Shown: positions 1 through 13,278 of the stretch, one piece after another
Layout: every line of letters starts with the position of its first letter
Numbering within the stretch: position 1 is the first letter of the stretch
Position numbers and translations under genes: made by a program
Source: Welwitschia mirabilis
Taxonomy: Eukaryota; Gnetophyta; Gnetopsida; Welwitschiales
NCBI GenBank assembly: GCA_051453625.1
Contig: JBOZIK010000001.1
Span: 227,789,602 to 227,853,601, forward strand
DNA length: 64,000 nt
Direction: 5' to 3'
The notes under the pieces: model-generated
Databases searched by the model: none
What the model saw: the letters and a program-made list of their open reading frames with translations, nothing else
What the model was told of the DNA's origin: nothing

Positions 1-619
1 ACTCATGTGTTTTTTTGTAATTGATCTGATCATTGTATGCCAAGATTCAAAAGATAAATATTCATTTTTATTCTAAGATTCCTACTTTGATTTGTCATAT
101 TAAGGCTTTCTTGATTAAGGAAGATCTAGTCGTTTGAGCTTCAAAGGTAGCCATTTAATTTTGAAATTACCATGTAATAGATAGATAATGTCTAGATGTT
201 AATCATGTTACTTTGATTTTGATTGACATGAGCTTTGGTTTGAAACATATTCACCTTTATAGATGTCTATTAATAGTCACATCTCTTAACCTTGTAGACA
301 TCTTCAATTTACTTACCCAAATTTCAATGAATTTTAATCTATAGTATTCATGAGTGTCCATGATCATGAATTCATAATGTAAAAGTTCATATCTCATCTA
401 AAACATAAAATATTATTCAAAAATAGACTTTACTCTATTACTTGTTTCAACTTAGTATAGACATCTTCGATCATGTAGATGTCTTCATCTATATTAGTTC
501 AACTTTTAGCCTAATTATCTTGAATACAATAGTCATATTTTAGCCTATGACTTGAATTCTAGTATATAAAAGACATATTTAACTTTCTAGATCTTCACTA
601 AATATGTCTTTAATTTCCT
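1..619. other. AT-rich non-coding stretch with AGATGT/ACATCT motifs
   Basis: I see no open frame with protein-like content. Between about 255 and 630 the short word TAGATGT or AGATGT and its complement ACATCT recur several times (for example near 259, 297, 466, 475 and 619). A similar cluster lies at 27,590-28,145. Clusters of one short motif in both orientations are typical of subterminal regions of plant DNA transposons, but no terminal inverted repeat was found, so the origin is open. Confidence 0.35.
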
Positions 620-923
620 AGATGTTTTTAAATAATTGAATTTGTATTTTACCAACTAAACCTTTTTATGAAATGTTTCTTTGAAGATTCAGCATTGTTT
701 GATGCTTATCAAGGTTTTATGTTCTTTGAAATAACTTTTGCATATAAATATACAAAATGTTTGATAAGTAGAATCATCAAAACTAAATTTTCGAACATGT
801 GTTCTTCTCCTTTGTCTTTATTTTAAGTGGCATTTTATGATTGTAATAACTACTAATAATAATATATCATAAAAACATGCTAATATACTAACTTAAATAA
901 CAATTTTCTACTAATTAATAGAA

Positions 924-926
<3 letters not shown>

Positions 927-981
<55 letters not shown>
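927..981. repeat. (TG)n microsatellite
   Basis: Uninterrupted TG dinucleotides run into the 100-N gap at 982. The true length is unknown. The homologous position in the second copy (about 1388-1440) is an interrupted TG tract with a T-run. Confidence 0.97.
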
Positions 982-1081
982 NNNNNNNNNNNNNNNNNNN
1001 NNNNNNNNNNNNNNNNNNNNNNNNNNNNNNNNNNNNNNNNNNNNNNNNNNNNNNNNNNNNNNNNNNNNNNNNNNNNNNNNN
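982..1081. other. Assembly gap (100 N)
   Basis: Exactly 100 N, the usual placeholder for a gap of unknown size. The sequence after it restarts at the equivalent of position 620. Confidence 0.99.
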
Positions 1082-1534
1082 AGATGTTTTCAAATAATTG
1101 AATTTGTATTTTACCATCTGAACCTTTTTGTGAGATGTTTCTTTGAAGATTCAGAATTGTTTGATGCTTATCAAGGTTCTATGTTCTTTCTAATAACTTA
1201 TGTATATAATGATACAAAATGTTTGACAAGTAGAATCATAAAAACTAAATTTTCCAACATGTGTTCTTCTCCTTTGTCTTTATTTTAAGTGGCATTTTAT
1301 GCTTGCAATAACTATTAATAATAATATATCATACCAACATGCTAACATACTAACTTAAATAACACTTTTTATAATTAATGGGAAGATATATGTGTGTATG
1401 TATTTGTCTATGTATGTGTGTTTTTTTTTTGTGTGTGTGTAAAATTAAGCTTTAAAATATTTTTTTATCAGTAAAAATAATCGTAAATATCATTTCTCAT
1501 TATTCATATTTTAAAAAATAAAATTATGTTCATT

Positions 1535-1634
1535 NNNNNNNNNNNNNNNNNNNNNNNNNNNNNNNNNNNNNNNNNNNNNNNNNNNNNNNNNNNNNNNNNN
1601 NNNNNNNNNNNNNNNNNNNNNNNNNNNNNNNNNN
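1535..1634. other. Assembly gap (100 N)
   Basis: 100 N placeholder, followed directly by TG repeats. Confidence 0.99.
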
Positions 1635-1709
<75 letters not shown>

Positions 1710-1725
1710 ATGTGTGTGTGTGTGT
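1635..1725. repeat. (TG)n microsatellite with CG interruption
   Basis: TG repeats from 1635 to 1700, a short CGCGCG run, then imperfect TG/TATG repeats. The left boundary is the gap, so the repeat number is a minimum. Confidence 0.97.
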
Positions 1726-1818
1726 AAAATTAAGCTTTAACATATTTTTACATTAGTGAAAATAATCATAAACATCATTTCTCATTTTTCATATTTTAAA
1801 AAATAAAATTATGTTCGT

Positions 1819-3289
1819 CACTAAAGAAGTTGTTTACCAATTTAAATAAAACAAATTAAAAATAAATATTAAAGTAAGATAAAGTAATGAAAATCACTAG
1901 GTTCCAAAGCAATACCACAAATAAAGTAAGTTATTTAAAAACAAAGGAAAAAAATAAGAAGTTTACAGTACCTCAAAGATGTTACTATTCCACTAGTTCC
2001 TAATATTAAACCAAATAAATATTAACAAAATACAAAATAATTTTGAAATAAAACTTAAAGAAGAAAGACACATTAAGAAAGCTAAAAATAAAGATAAAAA
2101 AATTTAAAAATTATTAAATCAAAGAATACAAAGACAAAATAAAACTAGATGGATTTCAAATTAAAAAAAAACTAAATTTAAAACCAATTAATGATTGAAG
2201 AAGGTTGTTAGAAGGTTAATATATCTACTTAGAAATTATTAAATTAGTGATAAAAAATAAAATGAAATGTTTAACTTCATGTCTAAAAGACACCTCTCTT
2301 TCTTAAGTGATAAAGTAATACAAGATGAAGATAACCTATTCTAAAGAACATAATCATTCAATAAAATAAAGACTTAATAAAGGAAGAAGTATAAAAAAAA
2401 TAATTGAGATCACATGGCCCTAAGTGTGAAAAGTTTAGCATGTGATTTTATCCATAAACCATTTAATTATGTATTTTTTAAAGATATTATTCATAATGAT
2501 TATTTTATTTAAAATTATTAAATTATTTATTCACTTAATTTAATATTTTATTTATATTAAAAATTGGATTTTACTTTCGACACTTATTTTTATTATTAAT
2601 AAATTAGTTTTCTAATGTTTTTACATTTAATTATAAATATAATAAGTTCATAACTAATTTTAAACATTCCACACTTAATCTCAAAATAGGGGATTAGAAC
2701 ATTATTTATTTAAAAATTATTTCTAATAGCTAGTAGAATTAATCCTTTAATATTCTTTATGTTCCAAATGATGGACATGTTAGGAGATGATATCTTTTAT
2801 GCTACACTAATGATTTTATAAATTTCATTTTAAGAAATGACAATTTCATACTTGTACTTCCTTTATATTTTTAGTATGTAGTAAATTTATTTATTACCTT
2901 TTTAGAAAACCAAATTTTAATTAGTGAATTATCTTTCACTTTCCTAAGGATTTCATGATAGATTATTTTATAAATAATTATTTCTGACTTTAAGGAAGAG
3001 ATATTAAATTAATTAATCACTTACCTTAGTTGATTTATAAACTCTCTTTATAATTAAAACATACTTATAAAAACTTTTATAGATCTTATAAGCTTCAAAA
3101 TGCCTTTGTAGATCTTGCAATAGAAAGAATTCCCTATATTACAATAGAAGTCTTAGTTTCTTATTTAATACTTCTATTTATAACTTGCTCACTAGATCAC
3201 ATCTTTCGTGGATTATAATCTATTATAAAATTCAGATGAATTAGATGCATAAAAATGTAACATTAATTCTATTAAGCTTAGATGCCTTA
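1819..3289. other. AT-rich stretch, nothing recognised
   Basis: A-rich and T-rich sequence with many short homopolymer runs. I see no credible open frame, structural RNA, terminal repeat or tandem repeat. Confidence 0.5.
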
Positions 3290-4010
3290 ATATCATTTAG
3301 TATCTTAGTAATCTGATCTAATTTCTTAAGTAAGAAAACTTCATCATCCAACTTAGATGTTCCTCATTCTATCACCTTACATTCTTATTTAGCTACTTTA
3401 ATGTTCATCTTATATCTATCCCAATTTTGAATGTTTTCAACTATATATTCTAAATTTCACATGCTTCATTAGGCTCTTTAAATGTGAGATTTTTACTATT
3501 CTCTTTAGATGTGAAATTTTTACTTTTTATGATTTCTATTAGTTTAATACTTTTTACATTGAATCTTTTATAGAAAAATCTTAGTAATATATAATCATTA
3601 AAAACATGTTGTGCATATATTTCCAATAGGTCTTTAAAGCACTCAAATATGTTATGAAAAATTTCTTTAACCTTCTTTTCTAAATAAAGAAGTCCATAAG
3701 TTTTACCCTAAGCCTATTAGTTTTAGAAGTTAAGAAATATTTCTTTAGGAATGCATATTTAAAGTCTTTTAATGATCTAATACAATAAGATTTTAGGTTG
3801 TGTAATTAAGATTTATATTTTTCTTTTAAATAGAATGAAAAAAGTTTTATCATTGCTACTTCACTTTACTTTCCTATGGTAGAAATTAAAGACTTAAACT
3901 CTCTTAAGTGTTCATAGGAATATTTAGAATCAAGGCCATGAAATTTTAATAATAAATTGATGATAAGTTATTTTACTTCAATTTTTTTATATGAGGTGAT
4001 AAAACCATGC
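3290..4010 (-). pseudogene. Decayed Ty3/gypsy gag (Retrotrans_gag-like)
   Basis: The complement, read with several stops and frame changes, follows the capsid-type gag domain of plant Ty3/gypsy elements. In order it gives a segment with FHGLDSKYSYEHLREF (about 3,920-3,965), KLFSFYLKEKYKS (about 3,815-3,855), RSLKDFKYAFLKKYFL (about 3,735-3,785), TNRLRVKLMDFF, and FECFKDLLEIYAQH (about 3,600-3,655), then a weak NEACEI segment near 3,470. This order (FHGL, FSLKDKAKxWL, W..F..KF.L, ERFKDLLxxxPxHG) is the arrangement known from Athila/Tat-type gag, which builds the virus-like particle. Stops are frequent, so no product is expected. No protease or polymerase remnant was recognised next to it. Lineage assignment is an inference; the gag identity is fairly secure. 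Confidence 0.65.
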
Positions 4011-6399
4011 AAAAAACTATAGCTAAAAAGTTTGGTTGTATTAATGATGTTGAAGTCTTTCTAGGTGATCATTGATATGCATTATTTCTATCCATATCAA
4101 ACATGATTAATTTAACTAAAAAATGTTGGTAATGCTTTTATTTAAGGTATAAATACTTTGAAATGAAGGTTTTGAGTTACTTTAGTTAAAATCAATATCA
4201 AAGTAATTTATAAGTGGTGGATTTTTCAATAATTTTTTACTCCTCATATGAAGTTAAGCTAGTAGTAGATCAATCCAATGATGCATTAACATATTTTTAT
4301 GATTGATTGGTAATGTAAAATAATATATAGTACTAAATTACCTAGTTTGAAAATAGAATGATAAAGAAAATAAGAGAAAGTATGATAACATTGATAGAAG
4401 TAATGATAACATTAAGCAAGTTGTGAGCCTTGCATTTCCCAAATGGAGGGGAAAAAGATAATAAAATTTTTAAAATTTTGTGATATTCAACATGAGGAAT
4501 TAAAAAAAAAAAAGAAAATTTTTTATTTCAAAATTTTGTTCATAAAACATAGATACCTATCAATAGCAAAATACACAAAGAGGTTTTGTAAATTTTAGTA
4601 ATAAAAGCAAGCCTGCCTTATCTACAACTAAGAATGTAAAAACAAAAATATATCACATTTGAATAGATGTGTCATCCCACATATAGAATTAATGTAAATG
4701 TCTATAAATCCATGTTCCTAAGATTCAAATGTGCCTAGTTCCTATAAAACATATAAAATAATTTTATTTTGTAATTTTAATAATGGTAGAGTAGAAAATT
4801 AGAAATAAAATTTACAAAAAAAAGTTGTTCTTAACAAGCCACAAAACATCAACTGGAATCCTTGAAAATGTCATAAATAAATTTTTCCACCTTGAACCTG
4901 TAATAGATTATGATCTATGAAAGATGTACCCTAGTGAGAAAGGTATAATTAGTAAACTTAAAATAAAAAAACTAGGAATTCTATGTGGTATATGTAACCC
5001 TAATTATCATTTTCTCATAAGCACTAGAATTCTATTTCAAGATTAAGGACTAATAATTTGTTTTGAAGGTATGTTAAGTATAAGGATACTATTATAAGTA
5101 ATTAAAGAAAATATTCAATTATTTAATATCTCTTTTTTGAACTTAGCTATTCATAGAGTAATATGTCATGTAAATCTTAATTAAGTATGATAAAATTCAC
5201 TAAGTATAACTTGATTTTCTATTTAAAAAATTGAATTATTTACTATAGATTCTAAAGTTAAGAAATTTATAAGTATCATCTTATATGAAATGTAGGAAAA
5301 TACTAGGATATCATAAAAGATATTATCTACTAACATATCAATCATATAAATCCTATAAAATATTAAAAGAAGTATAAAGGAATATTAAAAAATTCTATTG
5401 TATAACCAATAATATCAACTAAATCAAAAATAAAAATTTAAAGCAAATCTAATCATAGATTAAAGTGCATTCACAATCATGTAACCACTTGAAAATTTTC
5501 TAAATCATAAATTAAATTCAAGAAAAGGCATAATAGATGTTATGTGAAAGATTCATTCGCTCATACTCATGGAGGAATAAGAAAATATTAGAAGCTCATG
5601 ATGAGATAAGCCCTCTTTTCAGTGATTAGGATTTTACACCTAAAATGGAAACATTCTATTGAATACTAATAAACAAAGCTCTAATGATTAAAAGTCCAAG
5701 CATTGATACTAATTAAGGATTTAAGATAAAGGATGATTAGTCCTTAAGATAGGTAAGGATTTTATAACTCTCCTTAGGGCTAATTATATTCATTGGTACA
5801 TCCTTATTATTAATAGATAGGTAGCAACAAATTTCCTTAGGTGATAGGATATAGATAAGTAATCTTTAGTATTACTAGTTTAGCACTATAGAATAAAGTT
5901 AATATATTATTTAAGTATTTGGTTATCTTATTAATCTTTGTAGAATCCAATTTAATTCATAATAATGATGGTGTTAATGGATTAGGTAGTAATATTCTTA
6001 GCTCGTTTGGCTTTACCAGAGTCTAGGAAACTTAGGATGTCCTATAAATAAAGTATTGTAAGTCAATCATTTTTACCATAAGTTTTGGCAATTAGTGATT
6101 AAAAATGTATAAATAATTAATTATATATATGATATATATGATCTTAAAAATATATTAATTTATCAAAGCTTGAGGTTAAAAATGTTAAATTTTAAGTGTG
6201 AACAATATTTAATAAAAGGAATACAATGTCATCTTAAAAAGAGGATTACAATTCAAATGTAATTTAAAAAACCTCAATATTTAGTAATGTAATAGGAAAC
6301 CTAGGTATTTCATATTCCATTAAAAAACCTCATTAGTTAAGTATATAAAGAAATTCCTGAATTTTCTTCCTCATCTTAATTAAATCCTAATAAGAGTTG
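4011..6399. other. AT-rich stretch, possible 5' region of the gag element
   Basis: This lies upstream of the minus-strand gag remnant and could include its leader or LTR. I could not find a convincing primer-binding site or LTR boundary. There is no open frame worth naming. Confidence 0.3.
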
Positions 6400-7300
6400 A
6401 TTATGATGAAAGAAATACTAGAATAAGAATGTGTAATATCCTAAAAAATATGAAAGATAATGATTTGTTATGCAACTTATTTTATTAAAAAAAGACAAAA
6501 CACATGAATAAAATGAGTTAATAAACATTCTTAAAATGGTAAATGATTAGTGGCTAACATCTTAGGAAGAGATAATGAATATTTGATGAACAATGAGCTT
6601 CAAAATACTTCATTCAACCTTCAAGATTTAACATCCAAGCTCTAAAATACATGTAAAGATAAGAGAATGAAAAAATAAAAATATGAATAGAATGAAAAGG
6701 ACTTCATATGACATACATCAAATTAGTGAGTTGACAACAAAAGAGAATATTCTACTAATAGATAAGGGAAACACTAAAGTTCTTTCTTCTAGGATATCGA
6801 GGGTTATGCACATAATTTTATGCATCAGTTGTTATAATCACATTAAATTGAATAGGATTAATATTTTATAAGTTGGATAAGATTAACTACTAAATGACAT
6901 TAGTGTATTAAAGCATAAAAAATATGATATTTATGAGTCATGTACATACCTTGCATGAGAAAATATCTTTCTTCAATTAGTAAGGTTAATTATATATATT
7001 ATGTTTTCATGCTTATTCCTTTATAATTCTTCATAAATGCATATTTAAATGATTCAAATCATGATTGAATAATGTTTAGTAAGAAATAAAGATTTTTATA
7101 TGCATAAATTTCAAAATTATTATGATTTACAATGAGATAAAATTTCACAATTTTAATTAATAAGAAAATAAATATTTTGCAAGTCAAGTACTTTTACAAA
7201 GATCAAGAAGGATAAACATGATAACAGACTACGATCTATTTTTTTATCATTTTTGACTTATAGATAAAGATTGTATGTAATTATCGATATGTTTATTAGT
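6400..7300 (-). repeat. Degenerate paralogue of LTR-like unit U
   Basis: Two parts resemble the unit U sequence. First, 6,930-7,040 (ATTTATGAGTCATG, then TTAGTAAGGTTAATTATAT and TTTCATGCTTATTCCTT) parallels 39,350-39,445 (ATTTATGACTCATG, TTAGCAATATTAATTACAT, TTCTCATGCTAGCTCCTT). Second, ATGAGATAAAATTTCACAATTTTAATTAATAAG near 7,132 parallels the two flanks of element P joined together (to 42,966, then from 54,880) with a single ATTTT. It therefore looks like an old copy without the P insertion. Similarity was judged by eye. Confidence 0.4.
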
Positions 7301-9457
7301 TTTAAGATAAATCAATATATAATACAAAACATAAGGGAAAAGAAACTTTTAAGGTTAAATATTGTATGTTCAATCTTTATCCACTTGTTTGAACAACTAC
7401 ATTAATCATCTACTTTTACCAAGTATTTTTATCTCTTAATTCTAAATGTGAAGTATAAATACTTGAATAAAATAATTATATCACATTCCATTAATGTAAA
7501 TACTTTATTATATTAAATTTTTAATTTAATAATTTCATAATATAGGTTAGAGATGTTTCTATTAGACTATGGAGTTTTTATCATTTGAAATTTTGGTATC
7601 CTTTAATTATTAATTAGTTTTTTAATAAGTTAAAAAGTACTAAACTTAGTTAAAACTACCATAAATTAAAGTTAGTTGCCCAAAAATTATATAAATATCT
7701 ATAAATAAAAAATAATCATAACATATATCTTAAACATGATTTTTATTAAAAATACAAAGACCTTCTTGACTATAAAAAATAACAATATTTTTCACAAACA
7801 CTTTAATTAAAGAAAGGTTTGTGTGTGTGTGAAATATAATTCTAAAAAAAATAAACATTTATAATATTTAAGTGATTAATAGTCTATAAAATGTGATACA
7901 TATATTTTTTATATTATATGTCATTTAGATATTACATACTGATCTCGTCCACGTTATACTCATTTGTAATCATATTTATATGTATTCTAGAATTCTAGTT
8001 CCTATTTCTAGAAAACATCTATGCAAATTCCACTCTATAACTAGTTTTCCTCTTTATATCTAGATTCCATTTGTAACATGTCATATCAATAGTCTCTAGC
8101 ATGATTGGAACTCATCCATTTTATTTAAAAATTATTGATGTATTTGAATTTTATATATTAGTAGAATTTATTAATACTATATCTGGTGATGAAATCTTTT
8201 GCATATTAATTAAATCTTATTCATCTATCTAGATTCCAAACATGATATATTTTTGAATTTTGTCATGTTATTAAATCTCAGTATGTATTTACTTAATATT
8301 ATTTAATGTTATGATCTCATTCATAATAAATTTTATCTACATACAAAATTTTAGTGTATATGCATCTCTTATCCTTATGATATTTTAATATTCATGTAAT
8401 ATAGCAAAAATATATTAACTATCAAAATCATACTTGTTTGTCTATCATAACATTCAACAATTAATAGTATTTGTATACTTTACAAATATTAGTCACATAA
8501 ATTATTAATAAACATAAATGTTTTGAGGCATTATACTAGTTTATGATAGGGGTATTTCTAGAAAGATCTTATTTCACTTGTTTATAGAGGAAAAAAATCT
8601 ATTTCCACTTAATTTATCATAGTTGATTCTACATGATATTAATACGTTTATGAATATCTTGTTTATTTTTCTTAAGTAACATGAATGCATAAATAAATTT
8701 TAGATTTTTATTTTATTTTTAAATTTAAATAAATAAATATAAGAACATCCTTTTATTGGATGATAAGTTTTAGAATGATATTAAACATATTTAACATGAC
8801 TTAGTAACATATGATTAATACAAAGTGGGTTTGAAATAGTTTAAATAATTTTTTAAGATTAACTAGGAGGCTAGTCAATAGTTACTTGGATATTGGCAAT
8901 ACAATAATAAAAATAATAATAAGAACAAACATACTTTAACCATATTGATAGGGGTATGCTTTATGGATATGATGATAACACAAGAAGACCCTTAATGTGG
9001 AGAATAATTAGTAATAAATCAACCTAGATAGCTAATTGAACTTATAAAATAAACTTATTTTAATATTTAAATTATTGATATTATAGCTAAAGTTCAATTT
9101 TGATTGTAACACTCAATTAATATAGGAATAAAATGATTAATTAACATAAATTAGAAAGAGCCAAACACATTAAATTATGACTGTGTTCTTATTTATTCTT
9201 ATTTTATTTTTTTATATATTTTCTTCTTCATGTTATTTATAAATAAAATCATGTTTATATGTTTATGTGACCTTCTCCATATTAGTTTTAGGATTGAATG
9301 TCCTTTAACTTCATGAGTTCTTACACTCTTATATTAGTTATGAGGATTACATATGAAGTTGTATTATGGATTTGCAAAATAAAGAAGACCATTTATTATA
9401 GATCACTTCAACAAATAATATAGATTCTTAGTCTATGACATTGTAAACTTAGTAGAC
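7301..9457. other. AT-rich stretch, nothing recognised
   Basis: Contains a short GTGTGTGTGTG run at about 7,819 and otherwise only AT-rich sequence. No protein-like frame, RNA gene or repeat boundary was identified. Confidence 0.5.
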
Positions 9458-9465
9458 ATGGTTCT

Positions 9466-9504
9466 CTCTCCCTCTTTCTCTCTTTTTCTTCCTCCCTCCC
9501 TACA

Positions 9505-9578
<74 letters not shown>

Positions 9579-9681
9579 ACANNNNNNNNNNNNNNNNNNN
9601 NNNNNNNNNNNNNNNNNNNNNNNNNNNNNNNNNNNNNNNNNNNNNNNNNNNNNNNNNNNNNNNNNNNNNNNNNNNNNNNNN

Positions 9682-9751
<70 letters not shown>

Positions 9752-9795
9752 CCTCTCTTTCTCTTACTCTCACTCTTTCTCCCTCCCTTCCTCTC
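9466..9795. repeat. Compound (TC)n/(CA)n microsatellite with internal gap
   Basis: An imperfect TC-rich tract (from about 9,466) becomes pure TC (about 9,515-9,554), then CA repeats (9,555-9,581), a 100-N gap, CA repeats again (9,682-9,750), and a second imperfect TC tract. Apparent ORFs on both strands encode only dipeptide repeats and are artefacts. Confidence 0.97.
9582..9681. other. Assembly gap (100 N)
   Basis: 100 N inside the CA tract. CA repeats abut both edges, so the missing part is probably only more of the microsatellite. Confidence 0.99.
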
Positions 9796-9850
9796 TTATT
9801 TCATTTTTTTAAAATTTTTTTTGGTATGTAATAGCAACATAAACATCTAA

Positions 9851-10978
9851 GTAAACTAATTTCATATAAAGAATTATCTTTTTTAGATAATTTATCTATT
9901 AATAATCTTTTTATTATACTTCTAAATGATATTTTATTTTTAGTATAAGAAAAATAAGTATGTCTATCAAAAAAAATTTAGGCACATTTACATTTATAAG
10001 ATCTATTAATCATGTTCATAATGGATCTATTGTTTCTCTTTGCTTCTTGATTTTATTGTGACATGTAAAACACAACAGTTTCCTTCTTATATCTAGATTT
10101 GATAGATTACCATCAAAATTTGTGCTTGATTATATTTTCCCTTGGTCTATACATAAGGTACTTATGAATTATTATTTTTTATTTTCAACATGAGTTTTGA
10201 AGTTTTGAAATAAAAGATATCATAATTTAATCTGATATCATATATCCATTTCATTTGTAAGAATTCATCAATAACAAGCATAAAATGGGCTCTTCATTTG
10301 GATCATTAGATTTGATGAATTCATAAATGTTTCTATATATTAAAATGTTTGAATTTAATAAAGATTTTCTTTTTTTGTATTTTTACTATTTCACATGTTT
10401 TAAAGGATGTAAGTTTCTTTAGCCTTTAGATCTTGACAATGTTAAGGAATGTGTTTTTCATGTTGAATATAGTTCCATAATTATCATGGCCTACATGTTA
10501 TTTTGATAATGCAACTTTATCCCATCTCATATATACAAATTATGTTAGTATAGGAATTCATAATATATGTTTTATTAATATTATTTCATATTATAAGTGT
10601 TCTAAGTCTATTATGGACTCGACACATATTTTTTTCCTTTTTAACAAGATATGTATTTTGCATCATCTTCTGCTCGCTTAGATTGAGAATTAAGTTCATT
10701 AAAAACTAACATGTGTGAAACAATCTTGAGTATTAATTTTGAAATATCTATATTTCCCATTGTATTAGTACATAAATGTATTTCATGCATTACTATTAGT
10801 TTTATGTCATTTATTATACATTAAAACCATAAAAAACCATATTTCTAATAAGATCTTTAAGAGCATTATAATTAAAAGAATTATTGTCTTCATTAATAGT
10901 AACTATAAAAAAATCATTGATTATGAGAGTAAGATTGAATTTACAAGATTGAGATAAATCTATATTTTTTATTCTCAG
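9851..10978. other. Unassigned sequence left of element M
   Basis: Slightly less AT-rich than its surroundings. A few short protein-like stretches can be read on either strand (for example ERAHFMLVIDEFLQMKW on the complement near 10,250-10,300), but no family was recognised and stops are frequent. It could be a very old transposable element remnant. Confidence 0.3.
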
Positions 10979-11033
10979 TGTAAAACCCTGATTTTCATAG
11001 TTTCAAAACTTCAAACTGGCTCTAATACCAAAG
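10979..11033 (-). other. PBS-like unit inside the 3' LTR end of M
   Basis: The complement reads CTTTGGTATTAGAGCCAG, then TTTGAAGTTTTGAAACTATG and GGGTTTTACA. A near-perfect match to the plant initiator tRNA-Met primer-binding site (TGGTATCAGAGCC) thus lies inside the LTR, upstream of its true end. In a 3' LTR no functional binding site is expected, so this copy is part of the LTR itself. Confidence 0.7.
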
Positions 11034-12049
11034 TGTGACATCCATATTTCTAACTTTAAAAGTTTGAATGTTACTTATTTACCAAAGGGTTAAGTCCTCA
11101 GAAGACAATTTGATAGTATTAAAATAATTAACATCGTCCTAAACATATGTAATTATGATGATATTCAAGTAATTATTAGCACTCTTCACATATATAGTTG
11201 TAATAATATTTTAGCACTTATTAATGCCATCATCAAGCCTATTTATGATAGTATTTAAGGAGAAGGGAAACGCATTACCTTTTTTTGAGATTTTGTTTCT
11301 TAATAAATGGATATTAATATACCAATATTCTTTACTCATAATTAGACTTATAATCTTCAAGAAACAACTATATGTGATGTTGATAATAAATTGCCAACTT
11401 CATACATTAATAAAAATTAATTCAAAAAAATGAAATTACAGTTGACATTTAATACATCTTTCAAGGTAAGTAAATAATTGAAGGTTCAAAATTTTTAATA
11501 AAAATTTTTCCAAAAATCATGAAGAATATTTAATTAAAGTATCATAATTCATGGCCTATGTATATTCAAGGAAAGATGTTCTTATACATTTTCTCAATGA
11601 ATCAAACCAAAAATTTCATAAAACTACAAGGAAAATACATAATGAGATAACAATTTAACTGTCAATGCACATATATGAAACATTATTTAAGAAAGGTATA
11701 AGATATCCTTAGATCATATAGTACTAAAATTTCAAAATTTATGAAGGATTATAAGATTATTAAGCAAATTTTCCAATAACACTGAAACATTAATACTTCA
11801 CATCCTTATGCTCACAGTAACAATTATACTTCCAAATCTTTCCACCTATTACACATAAAAGTATGAGATGAGAATGTGAAAATCTCATAGCTCCCAGTAT
11901 GATTCATGTAAGAATAGGTAATTTAGCAAGAATTTTCAAGAGTTAAGATAGGAAAGACAAATAAATACTTTAAGAGGAATAAAACATATCACAAGCACTG
12001 AGATCTTATGGTTATGAATAAGAATATTATATTTTTAAACATATCTCAA

Positions 12050-12365
12050 TCACTTCCCTATCTCATTCGATGATCTGTGAAGCTCACTGCCTCATTCAGT
12101 GATCTATGATTTTTATATAATTTTTTATATTTAACTTCATTGCCTCATTTGATAAACTATGATGCCTACTACTTCATTTGATGATCTACGATTCATATTC
12201 ATTATCTCATTCAACAATATATGAAGCCCACTACCTTATTAGTGATTTCTAGTATATCTAATATTCCCACTAGCTTCTTTGAAAATCTGTGAGATTCTCA
12301 CTTCACTACCTTATTTGGTAATCTATGAAGCCCATTATCTTATTTGATGATCTTTGGAAATCCAT
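12050..12365 (-). repeat. LTR minisatellite, copy in the 3' LTR of M
   Basis: About eight spaced copies of a motif that on the complement reads ACAGATCACYGAATGAGGYAGTG. Examples on the plus strand are CACTGCCTCATTCAGTGATC (about 12,085) and CACTACCTTATTTGGTAATC (about 12,304). The arms CACT and AGTG can pair around GAATGAGG. Confidence 0.8.
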
Positions 12366-13278
12366 AACCATAGGTTCAAACATAAAAATGTAAAGAAATT
12401 AAGATCAGTTTTGATCACAAGATATCATCTCAAACCATAGATTTCAATATCACAATAACAAAGTGAATACAATAAGGATTAATCATAAACTATCATCTCA
12501 TATCAAGAATAGAAAACATCAAGACATTGAAAAAAATGGTAAATGGAGACAAGGAATGTATTAAAACAAAATTTATCTTATCAAGCATCACATTAACTTA
12601 ACATTTGACTTATAGAATTATAAAAATAATGATTTCAATAATAAAAAGCACAAAGAAGGACCAACAAGGAAGCATGAAAGTATAGAATCATATCCATATA
12701 TGTTTAAGCTATTTGAAGATCTTCTAAGTTTCAAAGATCTTAGACCTCATAAGCTCTAAGATTTCAAGGCAAGGTTGTTTTAGAAAATAAACTAGACTTA
12801 AAGGAGAAAGAACTCTATTTAGAGTGAAAGAACATAAGCAAGATAATAAAACTCAAGAATGTGAAAGGATACATCATGAACCAATGGTAAGAGGGGGCAT
12901 TACATAATGTCTTATAAAGGCATGCCTAGCCACCAGATGCTTTTAATAATATAAAAATAATGCTTCACATTTAATCACAATAATAAGGAAAAATAAATAA
13001 CAAGCCTTCACAATTTACATTTAAATGCATAGATTTTAGAAAAGTTAAATAAAATGAAAATAAATGAAATCATCACCACTACAAGAACATTCTTGAAAAT
13101 TAGAAGTAACATTTTTAATCAAGATAAAAGTAACTTAAGGCACAATTTAATATAATATCATCTCAAAAATATAATATTTAGATCAATTAGAGATTTCAAA
13201 ATAATTAAATCTTTGTAAGTATTCCATTAAACTTAATCTTTGTAACTTTTTGAAATAAGTAAAAATGTGGACTTGATA

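Larger units (their letters stand above)
620..1438 (+). repeat. Direct duplication, about 360 bp, split by a gap
   Basis: The stretch 620-981 (from AGATGTTTTTAAATAATTG to the TG tract) is repeated at 1082-1438 with scattered substitutions. Both copies contain ATTGTTTGATGCTTATCAAGG and end in AATTAATRGRAA followed by TG repeats. The copies abut a 100-N gap, so this may be a tandem duplication or two versions of one locus placed side by side. Apparent ORFs across it are microsatellite or gap artefacts. Confidence 0.85.
1440..1818 (+). repeat. Short direct duplication around the second gap
   Basis: 1440-1534 (AAAATTAAGCTTTAAAATAT to AAAATTATGTTCATT) recurs at 1725-1818 with few changes. Between them lie a 100-N gap and a long TG tract. 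As with the first pair, the right copy restarts upstream of where the left one stopped. Confidence 0.85.
10979..13278 (-). repeat. 3' LTR of element M
   Basis: In element orientation it starts TATCAAGTCCACATTTTTAC at 13,278 (an altered TGTCACATCC) and ends GGGTTTTACA at 10,979. It is colinear with 22,756-25,100 over the full length, with frequent substitutions. It carries the GATCACCGAATGAGG minisatellite (about 12,050-12,365), a CTAAATAGAG TATA-like site near 12,815-12,825, and one primer-binding-site-like unit in its last 55 bp. Confidence 0.8.

Noticed and set aside
911-1756. ORFs of repeated Cys-Val or Thr-His across TG tracts and N runs
   Set aside because: They translate dinucleotide repeats and gaps; no coding content.
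9408-9850. ORFs of repeated Glu-Arg, Ser-Leu or His-Thr in the TC/CA tract
   Set aside because: Microsatellite translation in several frames of both strands.
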